In this document: one piece after another, positions 27,119-36,483 of the stretch
Numbering within the stretch: position 1 is the first letter of the stretch
How the letters are laid out: the number at the start of each line of letters is the position of its first letter
Source of the DNA: Saccharibacillus sp. O23
GTDB lineage: Bacteria; Bacillota; Bacilli; Paenibacillales; Paenibacillaceae
Direction: 5' to 3'
Assembly: GCF_002205895.1 (NCBI RefSeq)
Contig: NZ_NJDE01000025.1
Location: 1-64,000, forward strand
Length of the DNA: 64,000 nt
Notes under the pieces: generated by a model
What the model was told of the DNA's origin: nothing
The model's database searches: none
The model's input: only the letters and a program-made list of their open reading frames with translations
Made by a program: the position numbers and the translations under genes

Positions 27119-27628
27119 TCACTTAAAGAAATCTTTAAGCCCGGCAAGCCGGGGGTCGATTACCGTATTGTCGCAGCCGCAGGCCGTTTCGTTGAGATTG
27201 GTTCCGCAAGTCTGGCACAAGCCCTTGCAGTCTTCCTTGCAGAGCGGAGCAGCCGGAATTCCCAGCGTCACGTATTCTTCCAAATACGGCGACAATTCGA
27301 CGGCGTCTTCATCCGAAAAGATGAAATCTTCTTCGTCTTCGAGGTCTTCCTCGCCCTCTTCGCGCTCCTTAAACCGTTCTTCGAACGGAATATGCAGATC
27401 GACGTGAGCAGGCTCCAGACAGCGCGAGCAAACCATATCCAAATGTCCCGTCAGCGTTCCGCGAACTTCAACCATGCCGTCCAGCGACGGATAAGCCGTC
27501 AAATCGGCTTGGAAAGGAGAAGCGGAAATCACGTCCGTGCGACCTTCGATCGATCGTTCGACCGGCACATTGCCGTCCAAACGAACCGGTTCGCCGTTTT
27601 GAATCGTTCTGCGCAAATGCAGACGCAT
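27119..27628 (-). CDS. YceD/DUF177 family protein
   Basis: This 169-residue protein precedes rpmF, its partner in most bacteria. It has the DUF177 core (LTGHLDMVCSRCLEPAHVDLHIPFEERF), an acidic stretch (EEGEEDLEDEEDF) and a cysteine motif near the C-terminus (CKEDCKGLCQTCGTNL). Family members are linked to 23S rRNA accumulation and ribosome assembly in bacteria and plastids. The ATG at 27628 is spaced 8 bases from TTGGAG; the ATG two codons earlier is too close to it. Confidence 0.92.
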   Translation of the reverse strand: MRLHLRRTIQNGEPVRLDGNVPVERSIEGRTDVISASPFQADLTAYPSLDGMVEVRGTLTGHLDMVCSRCLEPAHVDLHIPFEERFKEREEGEEDLEDEEDFIFSDEDAVELSPYLEEYVTLGIPAAPLCKEDCKGLCQTCGTNLNETACGCDNTVIDPRLAGLKDFFK

Positions 27629-27654
27629 ATTCATCACTCCAAACAAACAAAGTT

Positions 27655-27684
27655 ATTATATCGACTTCACTTCCGTTTTGTCAA
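27655..27684 (-). promoter_or_regulatory. Consensus sigma-A promoter of yceD-rpmF
   Basis: Perfect hexamers TTGACA (27684-27679) and TATAAT (27660-27655) on the minus strand are 18 bases apart, about 27 bases upstream of the yceD start. Confidence 0.85.
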
Positions 27685-27934
27685 CAGTCAGTCAAGTATT
27701 TTTCATTTACGCCCTTTTCGGCGCACGGCGCGGGTTAAGACGAAGTTTCGCCCTTTCGCCCGAGCTTTCGCGCGTGTAAGCTTAGGAGAAGCGCGGATCG
27801 CTTCGCGCCATTCGCTCGCGACTCCTTGCGGCATTGAATTCCGGACTGCCAAGCGGCAGACCTTGTCACGCCGGACGAATCTTTATTCTATCATATCTTT
27901 TGTTCCCTGTTAAGAGAGGAGAGCCTGAATTTCC

Positions 27935-29179
27935 ATGAAAACCGTCGGTTTGGTCGTCGAATACAACCCGTTCCATAACGGACACCTGCTGCATCTGCGG
28001 CGATCGCTCGAAATTTCGGGCGCCGAAGCGTCGATCGCCGTCATGAGCGGCCCGTTCACCCAGCGCGGCGAACCCGCGCTGCTGTCCAAGCGGGCGCGCG
28101 CGGAGATGGCGCTGGCCGCGGGCGTCGATCTGGTGCTGGAACTGCCGATTCTCTACGCGATGCAGCCCGCGGAATGGTTCGCATTCGGCGCGGTGTCGCT
28201 GCTTGACGCCACGGGCGTCGCGGACAGCGTCTGTTTCGGCAGCGAGAGCGGCGAGATCGCGCCGCTCGCCCTGCTGGCTTCGCGCATGGAAGGCGGCGAG
28301 ACGCCCGCTATGCGCGAAGCGCTGCGTCAGGCCCTGGCCGCGGGCCTGAGCTTCCCGGCCGCCTACGCGAAGGCGGCCTCCGAGCAGGGCGGCGGCGATT
28401 CCGCCGCGGCCGCCGCCCTGCTGGGCAATCCGAACGATACGCTCGGATTGCATTACGTGCTGGCGCTGCGCCGCCTCGCCAGCACCATGACGCCGCTCGC
28501 CGTGCGGCGCGAACAGGCCGGCTACCACGACGCCGGCCTGCCCGCGGGCGGGAGCATCGCCAGCGCGACCGCGGTGCGCGCCGCGATCGCCCGCGGCGAA
28601 AGCGGCCTAAACGAGGCCGCCGCGTACCTGCCCGCCTCCTCGCTGCGCGTGCTGCGGCGAGAAGCCGAAGCCGGCCGCATGCTGCCTTCCGGCTGGGAGG
28701 CGCTGGCGCAGCCTCTCTTCGCCGCGCTGATTACCCGCGCGCCGGAAGAGCTGGCCCTCGTCCCCGAAGCCGCCGAGGGCTTGGAACACCGCATCGCGGC
28801 CGCGCTGCCGCGCCTGCCCGAACCGGGCGTGGAGGCGCTGCTCGCCGCTATCAAGACCAAGCGCTATACGCGCACCCGGCTTCAGCGGCTGCTGGCGCAC
28901 GCGCTGCTGAACCACCGCGGCCCGACGTTCGGCCGCGACAGCCTCGCCCGCGGACCGCAGTATCTCCGCGTGCTCGGCTTCTCGCCGAAAGGAAGACGGC
29001 TGCTCAAAACCATGAAAAAAACGGCGAAGCTTCCCGTCGTCGTGCGCGCCGCGGATTTTCCTCATCCGCAGCTCGCCCTGGACGTTCAAGCTTCCGCCGT
29101 TCACGCTTCGGCGTTTCCTTCGCCGGATATTCGGGAGATGTACGCCGACTATTACGCGCCGCCGATCGCCGAATTTTAA
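27935..29179 (+). CDS. tmcAL: tRNA(Met) cytidine acetate ligase (YlbM/TmcAL)
   Basis: The 414-residue enzyme acetylates cytidine at the wobble position of elongator tRNA-Met, using acetate and ATP. The N-terminal nucleotidyltransferase fold shows GLVVEYNPFHNGHLLHL with the HxGH-type site, then MSGPFTQRGEPALLSK. It is the YlbM homologue upstream of the YlbL-type protease, as in Bacillus, but here the two converge and overlap by four bases. The middle and C-terminal parts are much richer in GC and alanine than neighbouring genes. The ribosome binding site (GAGAGGAGAG) is rather far from the ATG. Confidence 0.92.
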   Translation: MKTVGLVVEYNPFHNGHLLHLRRSLEISGAEASIAVMSGPFTQRGEPALLSKRARAEMALAAGVDLVLELPILYAMQPAEWFAFGAVSLLDATGVADSVCFGSESGEIAPLALLASRMEGGETPAMREALRQALAAGLSFPAAYAKAASEQGGGDSAAAAALLGNPNDTLGLHYVLALRRLASTMTPLAVRREQAGYHDAGLPAGGSIASATAVRAAIARGESGLNEAAAYLPASSLRVLRREAEAGRMLPSGWEALAQPLFAALITRAPEELALVPEAAEGLEHRIAAALPRLPEPGVEALLAAIKTKRYTRTRLQRLLAHALLNHRGPTFGRDSLARGPQYLRVLGFSPKGRRLLKTMKKTAKLPVVVRAADFPHPQLALDVQASAVHASAFPSPDIREMYADYYAPPIAEF

Positions 29180-30207
29180 TTTTTGACCGGCAGCCGGTCG
29201 ATGTAATCGAGCGCGTCCTGAAGCGTTTTGACGGACACCAGCTCCAATCGGCCGCGCGTCTCGTCCAATTTCTTTTTCGCGTCGGCGTAATTGGCTTCCG
29301 GCACGAAAAAGATATCCGCGTTCTTGCGCTCCGCCGCGACGATCTTATGCTGCACGCCGCCGATCTCGCCGACCGTTCCGTCGGACTTGATCGTGCCGGT
29401 GCCCGCGATGCGGTACCCCCGCGTCAAGTCGCCCGGCGTCAACTGATTGTAGATCTCCAGCGTGAACATCAAGCCCGCCGAAGGCCCGCCGACCTGGGTC
29501 TGAATAAAATGCACGACGTCCGCTCGGCTTCCGGGTTCGATGCTGAGCACTTCGCCCGTCGATACGCCGAACCCGGCCCGGGTCGTGCCGTCTTCGTTCG
29601 GAATATCGACCAGCTTCACCCGCTGCTTGACCGCATTTCCTCCCCGATCCAACGACACTTCGACCGAATCTCCGGCCGAATAGTTTTCCAGCAGTTTGCG
29701 CAATCCTTCCAACGTGGCGACTTTGCGGCCGTCCACGGCCGTAATCTTGTCTCCGGCCACGAATTCTTTTTGCTGCGGGTCGCGATCCGGTACCGTCGTG
29801 ATGAACACGTATTCCGTTTTCACGTCGAACTTGACGCCCGCTTCCCGGTAAGCCGCCGCGATCGCCGACGATTGGGACGAATTCATGTAATACTGCTGCG
29901 TGATCCGGTACTCGTCGTCGTCTTGGTCCGTATTGCGTTTGCCGATATCCGCATTGTCGTCGAACAACGACAAACCGAGCAGCGCCAGATTGGCGTAGGT
30001 CACCGAGACCGTGGTCATCATGAACGTCCCCCGTTCCTGCTCGTCGCCGCCGGCGACCTGCACCATCGGACGAATCTCGTCCGCGCTGCCCGGCCGTTCG
30101 ATCGTGTAAGGCGTAGGCATATACACCATGACGTAGACCAGCAGGGCCAGACACGCCAAATAAGCCAAAGTCCGGATCCGCGGCAGTTTGGAGCGCAGCG
30201 TCATCAT
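29176..30207 (-). CDS. SepM/YlbL family PDZ-Lon serine protease
   Basis: The 343-residue membrane protein has one N-terminal membrane segment (13-32), a PDZ domain at about 130-205 (KEFVAGDKITAVDGRKV) and a C-terminal Lon-type protease domain. The Ser243-Lys288 dyad is visible in GGPSAGLMFTLE and VQHKIVAAERK. In streptococci SepM trims a competence peptide outside the cell, and in B. subtilis YlbL has been linked to cell-cycle checkpoint recovery. The substrate here is unknown. It follows coaD by about 50 bases, suggesting cotranscription with rsmD-coaD. Confidence 0.93.
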   Translation of the reverse strand: MMTLRSKLPRIRTLAYLACLALLVYVMVYMPTPYTIERPGSADEIRPMVQVAGGDEQERGTFMMTTVSVTYANLALLGLSLFDDNADIGKRNTDQDDDEYRITQQYYMNSSQSSAIAAAYREAGVKFDVKTEYVFITTVPDRDPQQKEFVAGDKITAVDGRKVATLEGLRKLLENYSAGDSVEVSLDRGGNAVKQRVKLVDIPNEDGTTRAGFGVSTGEVLSIEPGSRADVVHFIQTQVGGPSAGLMFTLEIYNQLTPGDLTRGYRIAGTGTIKSDGTVGEIGGVQHKIVAAERKNADIFFVPEANYADAKKKLDETRGRLELVSVKTLQDALDYIDRLPVKN

Positions 30208-30255
30208 GGTCGTTCATCTCCTCCCGCTTGCTGAGTTCCCGCGAGAACGCGCCGC

Positions 30256-30765
30256 TTATTCGCCGCCGTGCAGTTTGGCTTTGAGCGCCGCTTGGACTTC
30301 GGGCGTCACCAGCTCGCTTACGTCTCCGTCGAACTGCGCGATTTCTTTGACCACGCTCGAACTCAAGTACGAATACAGCGGATTGGTCATCATGAAGATC
30401 GTTTCCACGTTTTCGTTCAGCTTGCGGTTGGTCGTCGCGATTTGCAGCTCGTACTCGAAATCCGTGACCGAACGCACGCCGCGCACGACGACCTGCGCTT
30501 TTTTCTGCTCCACATAGTTGACGAGCAGATCGCGGAACACGTCCACTTCGACGTTGGGCAGATCGCTCGTCGCCTGACGAAGCAGTTCGGCCCGTTCTTC
30601 GACGCTGAACAGCGGCTTTTTGCTCAAATTGTTCAACACGGCAACGATCAAGCGGTCGTACTGTTTGGCGGCGCGATGGATGATGTCCATATGCCCCAGC
30701 GTCACGGGATCGAAACTTCCCGGGTATACGGCGATCCGTTCGATTCTGCTTTCTTGTTCGCTCAC
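30256..30765 (-). CDS. coaD: Phosphopantetheine adenylyltransferase
   Basis: CoaD makes dephospho-CoA from 4'-phosphopantetheine and ATP, the penultimate step of CoA synthesis. The nucleotidyltransferase motif [16 protein letters not shown] and the later [18 protein letters not shown] and [13 protein letters not shown] are typical. The GTG at 30765 overlaps the rsmD stop (GTGA) and has AGGAGG about 10 bases upstream; longer in-frame extensions have no site. That gives 169 residues, near the family size. Confidence 0.96.
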   Translation of the reverse strand: MSEQESRIERIAVYPGSFDPVTLGHMDIIHRAAKQYDRLIVAVLNNLSKKPLFSVEERAELLRQATSDLPNVEVDVFRDLLVNYVEQKKAQVVVRGVRSVTDFEYELQIATTNRKLNENVETIFMMTNPLYSYLSSSVVKEIAQFDGDVSELVTPEVQAALKAKLHGGE

Positions 30766-31361
30766 GACTCCGATTCCTCCTCTTCCGGCCGCGACGCTTC
30801 GCGGTTCTCCGGTTCCCAATGGTAGATCGAGACGGCCGTCTCGCCGTAAACCGCTTTGCGTCTGAGCGAGAAAGAACCGACCGTCTCGGGATATTCGTAC
30901 GAAGATTCGTATTCCAGCACCACCACCGCGCCGGACTCGAGCAGTCCCGTTTCTTCCATCTGCCGCATCAGTTCGTCGCCGTTCTTCATGCGGTAAGGCG
31001 GATCGAGAAAGATCAGGTCGAGTTTCGTATCCCGTTTGCTCAACGCTTTGAGCGCTCGCTGCGCATCGTTGCGGTAAACTTCGGCTCTCCGTTCGAATCC
31101 CGTCGCTTTGAGGTTGGCGCGCACGACTTCGATGCTTTTCGCATCGGCGTCGACCAAGATCGCATGCTCCATGCCGCGGCTGAGCGCTTCGATCGCCAAT
31201 CCTCCGGTTCCGGCGAACAGGTCCAGCGTCGTTCCTCCCTCGAAGAACGGACCGATCATGCTGAATATCGCTTCTTTGACTTTATCGGTCGTCGGACGCG
31301 TTCCGCTGCCCGGCACCGCTTTAAGGGGTCTTCCTTTGGCTTCCCCCGCTACTACTCTCAC
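30762..31361 (-). CDS. rsmD: 16S rRNA (guanine966-N2)-methyltransferase RsmD
   Basis: This SAM-dependent methyltransferase modifies G966 of 16S rRNA. It has the SAM motif [18 protein letters not shown] and the catalytic LDPPY. The start is taken at GTG 31361 ([31 protein letters not shown] in part), which has GGGAGGAC upstream and aligns with YlbH-type N-termini. The ATG at 31403 would add 14 atypical residues with no ribosome binding site. A Glu-rich tail overlaps the coaD start. Confidence 0.94.
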   Translation of the reverse strand: MRVVAGEAKGRPLKAVPGSGTRPTTDKVKEAIFSMIGPFFEGGTTLDLFAGTGGLAIEALSRGMEHAILVDADAKSIEVVRANLKATGFERRAEVYRNDAQRALKALSKRDTKLDLIFLDPPYRMKNGDELMRQMEETGLLESGAVVVLEYESSYEYPETVGSFSLRRKAVYGETAVSIYHWEPENREASRPEEEESES

Positions 31362-31485
31362 GCTAGATTGTCCTCCCGTTCTGTCGAACTGCTGTATTTT
31401 CATCGACTATCGTACCATACGCGGGCGGCGGCGACCATGCGCAGCGCTTCTTTTGCCCGGGAAAAGACGATGTCCGGGCATAAAG

Positions 31486-31518
31486 AAAAACGGCAGGCTC
31501 CCGATAAGGAGCCTGCCG
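31486..31518 (-). terminator. Strong terminator downstream of the SMP-30 gene
   Basis: CGGCAGGCTCC(31491-31501) and GGAGCCTGCCG(31508-31518) form a perfect 11-bp stem with a 6-base loop, followed by TTTTTCTTT on the minus strand. It separates the sugar cluster from rsmD. Confidence 0.9.
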
Positions 31519-31624
31519 TCGAAACCGGTCTGACCTTGCTTGCCCTTGCCGTGCGGCCGCCGCGCCGAGCTAAGCAGCTTCGCGCCGCCCGCATCGATCC
31601 GGGCTTCGCGTTCCCTGCCTTCGC

Positions 31625-32521
31625 TTACGACCGTTTGAAAGAATGCATCGGCTGACCTTTCGGTCCCGGCCGGCAAACGAACAGCGCGCCGGCAAGCGGC
31701 TGCTGCGCTTTTTGCTCGTCGGACAAGCCGTCCTGCGCGGTCGTGATATACAAATCGCCGAGGTCGGCGCCGCCGAACGCGCAGCTCGTCACGTTGTCGG
31801 CCGGCAGCAGAATCTCGCCGAGTTTCAATCCGGCGACGGGATCCCATTTGCTGACGCGGCCTCCGCCGTAATGAGCGATCCACAGATCGCCGTCCGCGTC
31901 CACTGTCATGCCGTCGGGCCAACCTTCCTCTTCTTCGAACGAAACCACGATCCGGTCCGCGCCGAGTTCGCCTTTTTCGACGTCGAATTCGAAAGCCCGC
32001 ACCTGCTTGGTACCCGTATCGATGTAATACATCACGGTTCCGTCCGGACTCCAACCCAGACCGTTGGAGGTCGACACTTCGCCGAACACGTGCCGGACGC
32101 TCAGATCGTTGTCCATGCGGTAGAAAGCGCCCTGCTTGTCTTTGCCGACCAAGCTCATCGTACCGGCCCAGAAACGTCCGGCCGCGTCGCATTTGCCGTC
32201 GTTGAACCGGTTGTCTTCGCGGCGTTCCGGATCATGGATCGCTTGATGTTCGCGGGTCTTCAAGTCATAGAAAGCGAAGCCGTCTTCGAGCGCGACGACC
32301 ACTTGTTCTTCCGAATATCCGGCTGCCGTCCCGATTCTCGAAGGCAGTTCGTGAACGTCTTCGCTGCCGCTCTCCGGATCGTAGAACCGAAGCTGTTTGC
32401 TTTCGATATCGATCCACATCAACTGCTGACGGTCTTCGAGCCAGCAAGGGCCTTCTCCGAGCACCGCCCGGTAAGGGGATACCGGTTCCGGTTTGACGCC
32501 TTTCCATTCGTGTTCGTTCAT
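31625..32521 (-). CDS. SMP-30/gluconolactonase/LRE family protein
   Basis: This 298-residue six-bladed beta-propeller probably hydrolyses a sugar lactone using one divalent metal ion. The expected metal ligands are present: Glu in VLGEGPCW, Asn in DNRFNDGKCD, Asn in STSNGLGWSPDG and Asp in GWPDGMTVDADGDLW. The substrate cannot be told from sequence. It is cotranscribed with an upstream SGNH hydrolase (56-base gap) and ends in a strong terminator. A role in processing plant-derived sugars is inferred from the nearby glycosidases. Confidence 0.9.
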   Translation of the reverse strand: MNEHEWKGVKPEPVSPYRAVLGEGPCWLEDRQQLMWIDIESKQLRFYDPESGSEDVHELPSRIGTAAGYSEEQVVVALEDGFAFYDLKTREHQAIHDPERREDNRFNDGKCDAAGRFWAGTMSLVGKDKQGAFYRMDNDLSVRHVFGEVSTSNGLGWSPDGTVMYYIDTGTKQVRAFEFDVEKGELGADRIVVSFEEEEGWPDGMTVDADGDLWIAHYGGGRVSKWDPVAGLKLGEILLPADNVTSCAFGGADLGDLYITTAQDGLSDEQKAQQPLAGALFVCRPGPKGQPMHSFKRS

Positions 32522-32577
32522 AAGCTTGTTCCCTCCGCATCGTGAAATGGTCGTTTACAGATTCGCCTTGGCGCCGC

Positions 32578-33231
32578 TTAACTGCGTTCCCACTCGAAAT
32601 CCAACGCGTTCAGCACGCCTCGCGCCAACAGCATGCTTCCGACGGCATTGGGATGCACATGGTCCCAACCGTTGGACAGCGACGCTTGAATGACGTGATG
32701 CCCCATCCGGTCGAACGCCGCCTGCGTATCGACGAGTTCCGCGCCGTAGTCGCCGGCCAGACGCTTGATCACGGCGCCGTAGCGGTCCATCGTCGAACGC
32801 ATCGAATCTTCTTGACCGCTCATATAATACGGGGTCATCAGAATCAGGCCTTTCAATCCCGGCTGCGCGGCATCCAGCAGTTCGCGCAGCGCGGCTTCGT
32901 ATTCGTCCAGCGCGATGAACGGCTGCATCTCGCCCGGCGTATCGAACTGCCGCCAGACATCGTTGATGCCGATCATGATCGAGAGCCAGTCGGGCTTCAG
33001 ATCCAGCACGTCGGTCTGCCAACGTTTCTTAAGGTCGCGCACCGTATTGCCGCTGATGCCCGTATTCAGCACCAGCGCGTTCAGTTCGGGATATCCGGTC
33101 TGCAGCAAAGCGTTGACCTGCGCCGCGTAACCGTTCCCGAGACCGTTTCCGTAACCGATCGGAAAAGCTCTTCCCGCGTCGGTCACCGAATCTCCGATCA
33201 GCAGCAGCTTTTCGTTTTTTCCTAATTTCAT
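32578..33231 (-). CDS. SGNH/GDSL hydrolase
   Basis: The 217-residue esterase-like protein carries the SGNH blocks: LIGDSVTDAG (Ser), GISGNTVRDL (Gly), IGINDVW (Asn) and DHVHPNAVG (catalytic Asp-His). There is no signal peptide, so it is probably cytoplasmic. Close relatives include deacetylases acting on acetylated sugars, but specificity is unknown here. GAGGAG lies about 11 bases before the ATG at 33231; an extended start at 33264 is possible but less family-like. It probably forms an operon with the SMP-30 gene. Confidence 0.9.
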   Translation of the reverse strand: MKLGKNEKLLLIGDSVTDAGRAFPIGYGNGLGNGYAAQVNALLQTGYPELNALVLNTGISGNTVRDLKKRWQTDVLDLKPDWLSIMIGINDVWRQFDTPGEMQPFIALDEYEAALRELLDAAQPGLKGLILMTPYYMSGQEDSMRSTMDRYGAVIKRLAGDYGAELVDTQAAFDRMGHHVIQASLSNGWDHVHPNAVGSMLLARGVLNALDFEWERS

Positions 33232-33396
33232 TCTGCGTCCATCTCCTCGGCTTGTACCTTTCATTCCGCACGCGACCCTACCGGAAACCGGCCGAAACGG
33301 CGCCCCGCCGACGTTCGGAGGATCAAAACGCGCTTGAACAGCAATTCGCGGTTCGTCGCCGCGATTCCTTCCTGCACCTCTTAATGCCTATACCTC

Positions 33397-34224
33397 TTAA
33401 TGCAAAGCGCGAAACTGCTCCGGAGTCACGCCTTCCTGTTTGCGGAACGTCGCCACGAAATGGCTGGCGTCCCGGAACCCGACCAGTCCCGAGACTTCTT
33501 TGACCGTCATGCGGGGATGCAGCGTCATCATCTCTTTGGCCTTGCGAAGCCGCAAAAGAATCAAGTAAGCGTAGGCGGTCATGCCGAACGCCTGCTTGAA
33601 CAGCGTATTCAGATGCCGCGGCGTGATATCCGCGCGACGGGCCATGTCTTCGAGTCCGATATCCGCATCGGCATAGTAGCGGTCCAGAAATTCCAGCACC
33701 GGCGTCAGTCTTCTGACCGAATTCGAAAGCGAAGGCAGCCGGTTGACCCGCCCGTCCTTCTTGAGCAGCGTCAAGAACCGATACACTTCGACGGAGATGC
33801 TGAGCCCGGACACGTCGCGTTCGCCGCCGATCCCGCCTAGCAGCGAAGGCACGAAAGTGCCCAATTCCGCTTCTCTGTCCCATCCGTAATACGACGATAC
33901 CGGCAGGCCCAGCGTCCCGAGGATCGCTCCGGCCTGCGCTCCGCCGAACGTCATGTAATACGTTTCCCAGCGTCCTTCCAGCGGCCGGTATTCGTGCGCT
34001 TCGCCCGGAAGCAGCAGGATGCCCGAGTCTTTCTCGAGCAAATATCGAACGCCGCCCATCGTGAATTCGCCTCTTCCGCCGACCGTTTGCAGCCAATGGT
34101 AACAGTTATATCCGTCCGGACGCACGAACGATTCCTGATCGGGATTGTACCCGATGCTCTCCATGTAGAGCGGCAGAGGCTGGTCTTTGAGTTCCGTAAA
34201 ATATCTTCTGTGCGCGCTGTTCAT
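33397..34224 (-). CDS. AraC family transcriptional regulator
   Basis: The 275-residue regulator has an N-terminal sugar-sensing cupin (YNCYHWLQTVGGRGEFTMGG, then LLLPGEAHEYRPLEG) and a C-terminal pair of HTH motifs (IGLEDMARRADITPRHLNTLFKQ, split here, and MTVKEVSGLVGFRDASHFVATFRKQEGVTPEQFR). It is transcribed divergently from the GH42 beta-galactosidase, with about 120 AT-rich bases between, so that gene is its most likely target. The inducer is unknown. Confidence 0.93.
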   Translation of the reverse strand: MNSAHRRYFTELKDQPLPLYMESIGYNPDQESFVRPDGYNCYHWLQTVGGRGEFTMGGVRYLLEKDSGILLLPGEAHEYRPLEGRWETYYMTFGGAQAGAILGTLGLPVSSYYGWDREAELGTFVPSLLGGIGGERDVSGLSISVEVYRFLTLLKKDGRVNRLPSLSNSVRRLTPVLEFLDRYYADADIGLEDMARRADITPRHLNTLFKQAFGMTAYAYLILLRLRKAKEMMTLHPRMTVKEVSGLVGFRDASHFVATFRKQEGVTPEQFRALH

Positions 34225-34347
34225 CGCTGTATCCCCTTCGGAACCGAATATTTCTTTTTTCTTATACGCTTCTCCCTTTTTATTATATTTTATAATATTT
34301 CGACTTGGATTAACATAGAATTATTCTTATATGTCGAGGTGACCTAA

Positions 34348-36375
34348 ATGATCAGCACCAAACTCCCCAAAATTTTTTACGGGGGCGACTACAACCCGGA
34401 ACAATGGGACGAAGCCACCCATCGCGAAGACCTTCGGATGTTCAAATTGGCAGGGATCGACATCGCCACGGTTAACGTATTCGCTTGGGCTTTGAACCAA
34501 CCCAACGAGACGACCTACAATTTCGAATGGCTCGACGAACTGATCGACGGCCTGCATGCGAACGGCACCTACGTTTGCCTGGCAACCAGCACGGCCGCGC
34601 ATCCGGCATGGATGGCCAAACGGTATCCCGACGTTCTGCGCACGGACGCGGACGGCCGCAAGCGCAAATTCGGCGGACGCCACAACTCGTGCCCGAACAG
34701 CCCGACTTACCGCAAATATTCGGAAGCGATTGCAGACAAGCTCGCCGAACGTTACAAAGACCATCCGGCGGTGCTCGTCTGGCACGTCTCCAACGAATAC
34801 GGCGGCGACTGCTACTGCGAGAACTGCGAAAAGGCTTTCCGGGTCTGGCTGAGAGAACGCTACGGCACGATCGACCGCCTGAACCGGGCATGGAACACGA
34901 ATTTCTGGGGGCATACGTTCTACGATTGGGACGAGATCGTCGTGCCGAACAATTTGAGCGAGCATTGGGGAAATAACAATTCCACGTTCCAAGGAATCTC
35001 GCTGGACTACTCCCGCTTCAATTCCGACAGCATGTTGGACTGCTACAAGCTGGAACAAGCCGCGATCAAAAAGCATATCCCGAATTCCGTCGTCACCACC
35101 AACCTGATGGGCTTCTTCAAGCAGCTCGACTACTTCAAGTGGGCCAAAGAGATGGACATCGTTTCGTGGGACAACTACCCGGGCCTTCAGACGCCGGTGA
35201 GCTACACCGCCATGGCCCACGATCTGATGCGCGGGCTCAAAAACGGCGATCCGTTCATGCTGATGGAGCAGACGCCGAGCCAACAGAACTGGCAGCCGTA
35301 CAACTCGCTCAAACGTCCGGGCGTCATGCGTTTATGGAGCTACCAAGCAGTCGCGCACGGCGCGGACACGGTCATGTTCTTCCAGCTTCGCCGTTCGGTC
35401 GGCGCGTGCGAGAAATACCACGGAGCGGTCATCGAACACGTCGGCCACGAGAACACCCGCGTCTTCCGCGAAGTGTCGGAACTCGGACGCGAACTCGGCG
35501 ATCTCGGCGATCGCCTGCTCGACTCGCGCCTTCCGGCCAGAGTGGGCATCCTGTTCGATTGGGAAAACTGGTGGGCCGTCGAGAAATCCAGCGGACCGAC
35601 CGTCGCGCTGAACTACGTCGATCAGATCCACAAGTATTACAAATCGTTCTACGAACGCAACGTGCCGGTCGATCTGATCAGCGTCGATTCCGATTTCGGC
35701 GGCTACGATATCGTCATCGCGCCGGTCTTGTATATGGTCAAGCCGGGACTGAGCGGCAAGCTGGAAGCTTTCGTTCAGTCGGGCGGCACTTTCCTGACCA
35801 CGTTCTTCAGCGGCATCGTCAACGAATCGGACCTCGTCACGACGGGCGGCTACCCGGGCGAACTCCGCGAACTGCTGGGCATCTGGGTCGAAGAAATCGA
35901 CGCGCTGTTCCCGGATATGCGCAACAAAATCGTGCTCGCAGGCGAGCTGGGCAGCTTGAACGGCGAATACGAGTGCGGCATGCTGTGCGATCTGCTGCAT
36001 ACGGAAGGCGCCGAGACGCTGGCCCGTTACGGAGAAGATTTCTACAAAGACATGCCGGTACTCACCCGCAACCGTTTCGGCAAAGGTCAAGCCTACTATG
36101 TCGCTTCCGATCCGGAGCAGCCGTTCTTGGACGGACTGCTGGAACACCTCTGCGCGGACAAAGGCATCAAGCCGCTGCTCGATACGCCGCAGGGCGTCGA
36201 GGTGACCAAACGGGTCAAAGACGGCCAAGAATTCCTGTTCGTCATGAACCACAATGCCGACGAAGCGTCTTACGAGCTCGGCGGCCGCTACGCGAACCTG
36301 CTGACCGGCGATTCGCTGAGCGGTTCGACGACCATCGCCGGGCGCGACGTACAGATCTTGAGCCCTGCCGAATAA
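34348..36375 (+). CDS. Beta-galactosidase, glycoside hydrolase family 42
   Basis: The 675-residue enzyme hydrolyses beta-galactosides, often oligosaccharides released from plant galactans. The acid/base Glu150 is in WHVSNEYGGDCYCENC and the nucleophile Glu307 in FMLMEQTPSQQNW. Cys115, Cys155, Cys157 and Cys160 form the zinc site found in many GH42 trimers. The C-terminal part (~390-675) contains the trimerisation and small beta domains. No signal peptide is present, so it is intracellular. GAGGTGACC precedes the ATG. It lies divergent from an AraC regulator and ends in a terminator. Confidence 0.96.
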   Translation: MISTKLPKIFYGGDYNPEQWDEATHREDLRMFKLAGIDIATVNVFAWALNQPNETTYNFEWLDELIDGLHANGTYVCLATSTAAHPAWMAKRYPDVLRTDADGRKRKFGGRHNSCPNSPTYRKYSEAIADKLAERYKDHPAVLVWHVSNEYGGDCYCENCEKAFRVWLRERYGTIDRLNRAWNTNFWGHTFYDWDEIVVPNNLSEHWGNNNSTFQGISLDYSRFNSDSMLDCYKLEQAAIKKHIPNSVVTTNLMGFFKQLDYFKWAKEMDIVSWDNYPGLQTPVSYTAMAHDLMRGLKNGDPFMLMEQTPSQQNWQPYNSLKRPGVMRLWSYQAVAHGADTVMFFQLRRSVGACEKYHGAVIEHVGHENTRVFREVSELGRELGDLGDRLLDSRLPARVGILFDWENWWAVEKSSGPTVALNYVDQIHKYYKSFYERNVPVDLISVDSDFGGYDIVIAPVLYMVKPGLSGKLEAFVQSGGTFLTTFFSGIVNESDLVTTGGYPGELRELLGIWVEEIDALFPDMRNKIVLAGELGSLNGEYECGMLCDLLHTEGAETLARYGEDFYKDMPVLTRNRFGKGQAYYVASDPEQPFLDGLLEHLCADKGIKPLLDTPQGVEVTKRVKDGQEFLFVMNHNADEASYELGGRYANLLTGDSLSGSTTIAGRDVQILSPAE

Positions 36376-36400
36376 GCCGAAAAAAGAAAAAAGAGTAAGC

Positions 36401-36438
36401 AACGTCCGCGATCGGCTGCCGATACGCGGACGTTTTTG
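36401..36438 (+). terminator. Terminator of the GH42 gene
   Basis: AACGTCCGCG(36401-36410) pairs with CGCGGACGTT(36425-36434), with an inner ATCGGC/GCCGAT stem, and TTTTT follows. On the opposite strand it could also serve the Yip1-type gene. Confidence 0.85.
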
Positions 36439-36483
36439 CATAGAGCGCCTTTCTTGTTGAAAGTCTTTTTCCGGTTGGATCTT

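Noticed and set aside
31454-31480. Second hairpin (TGCCCGG/CCGGGCA) near the SMP-30 terminator
   Set aside because: No T-run follows on the minus strand, and its position after a strong terminator gives it no clear role.
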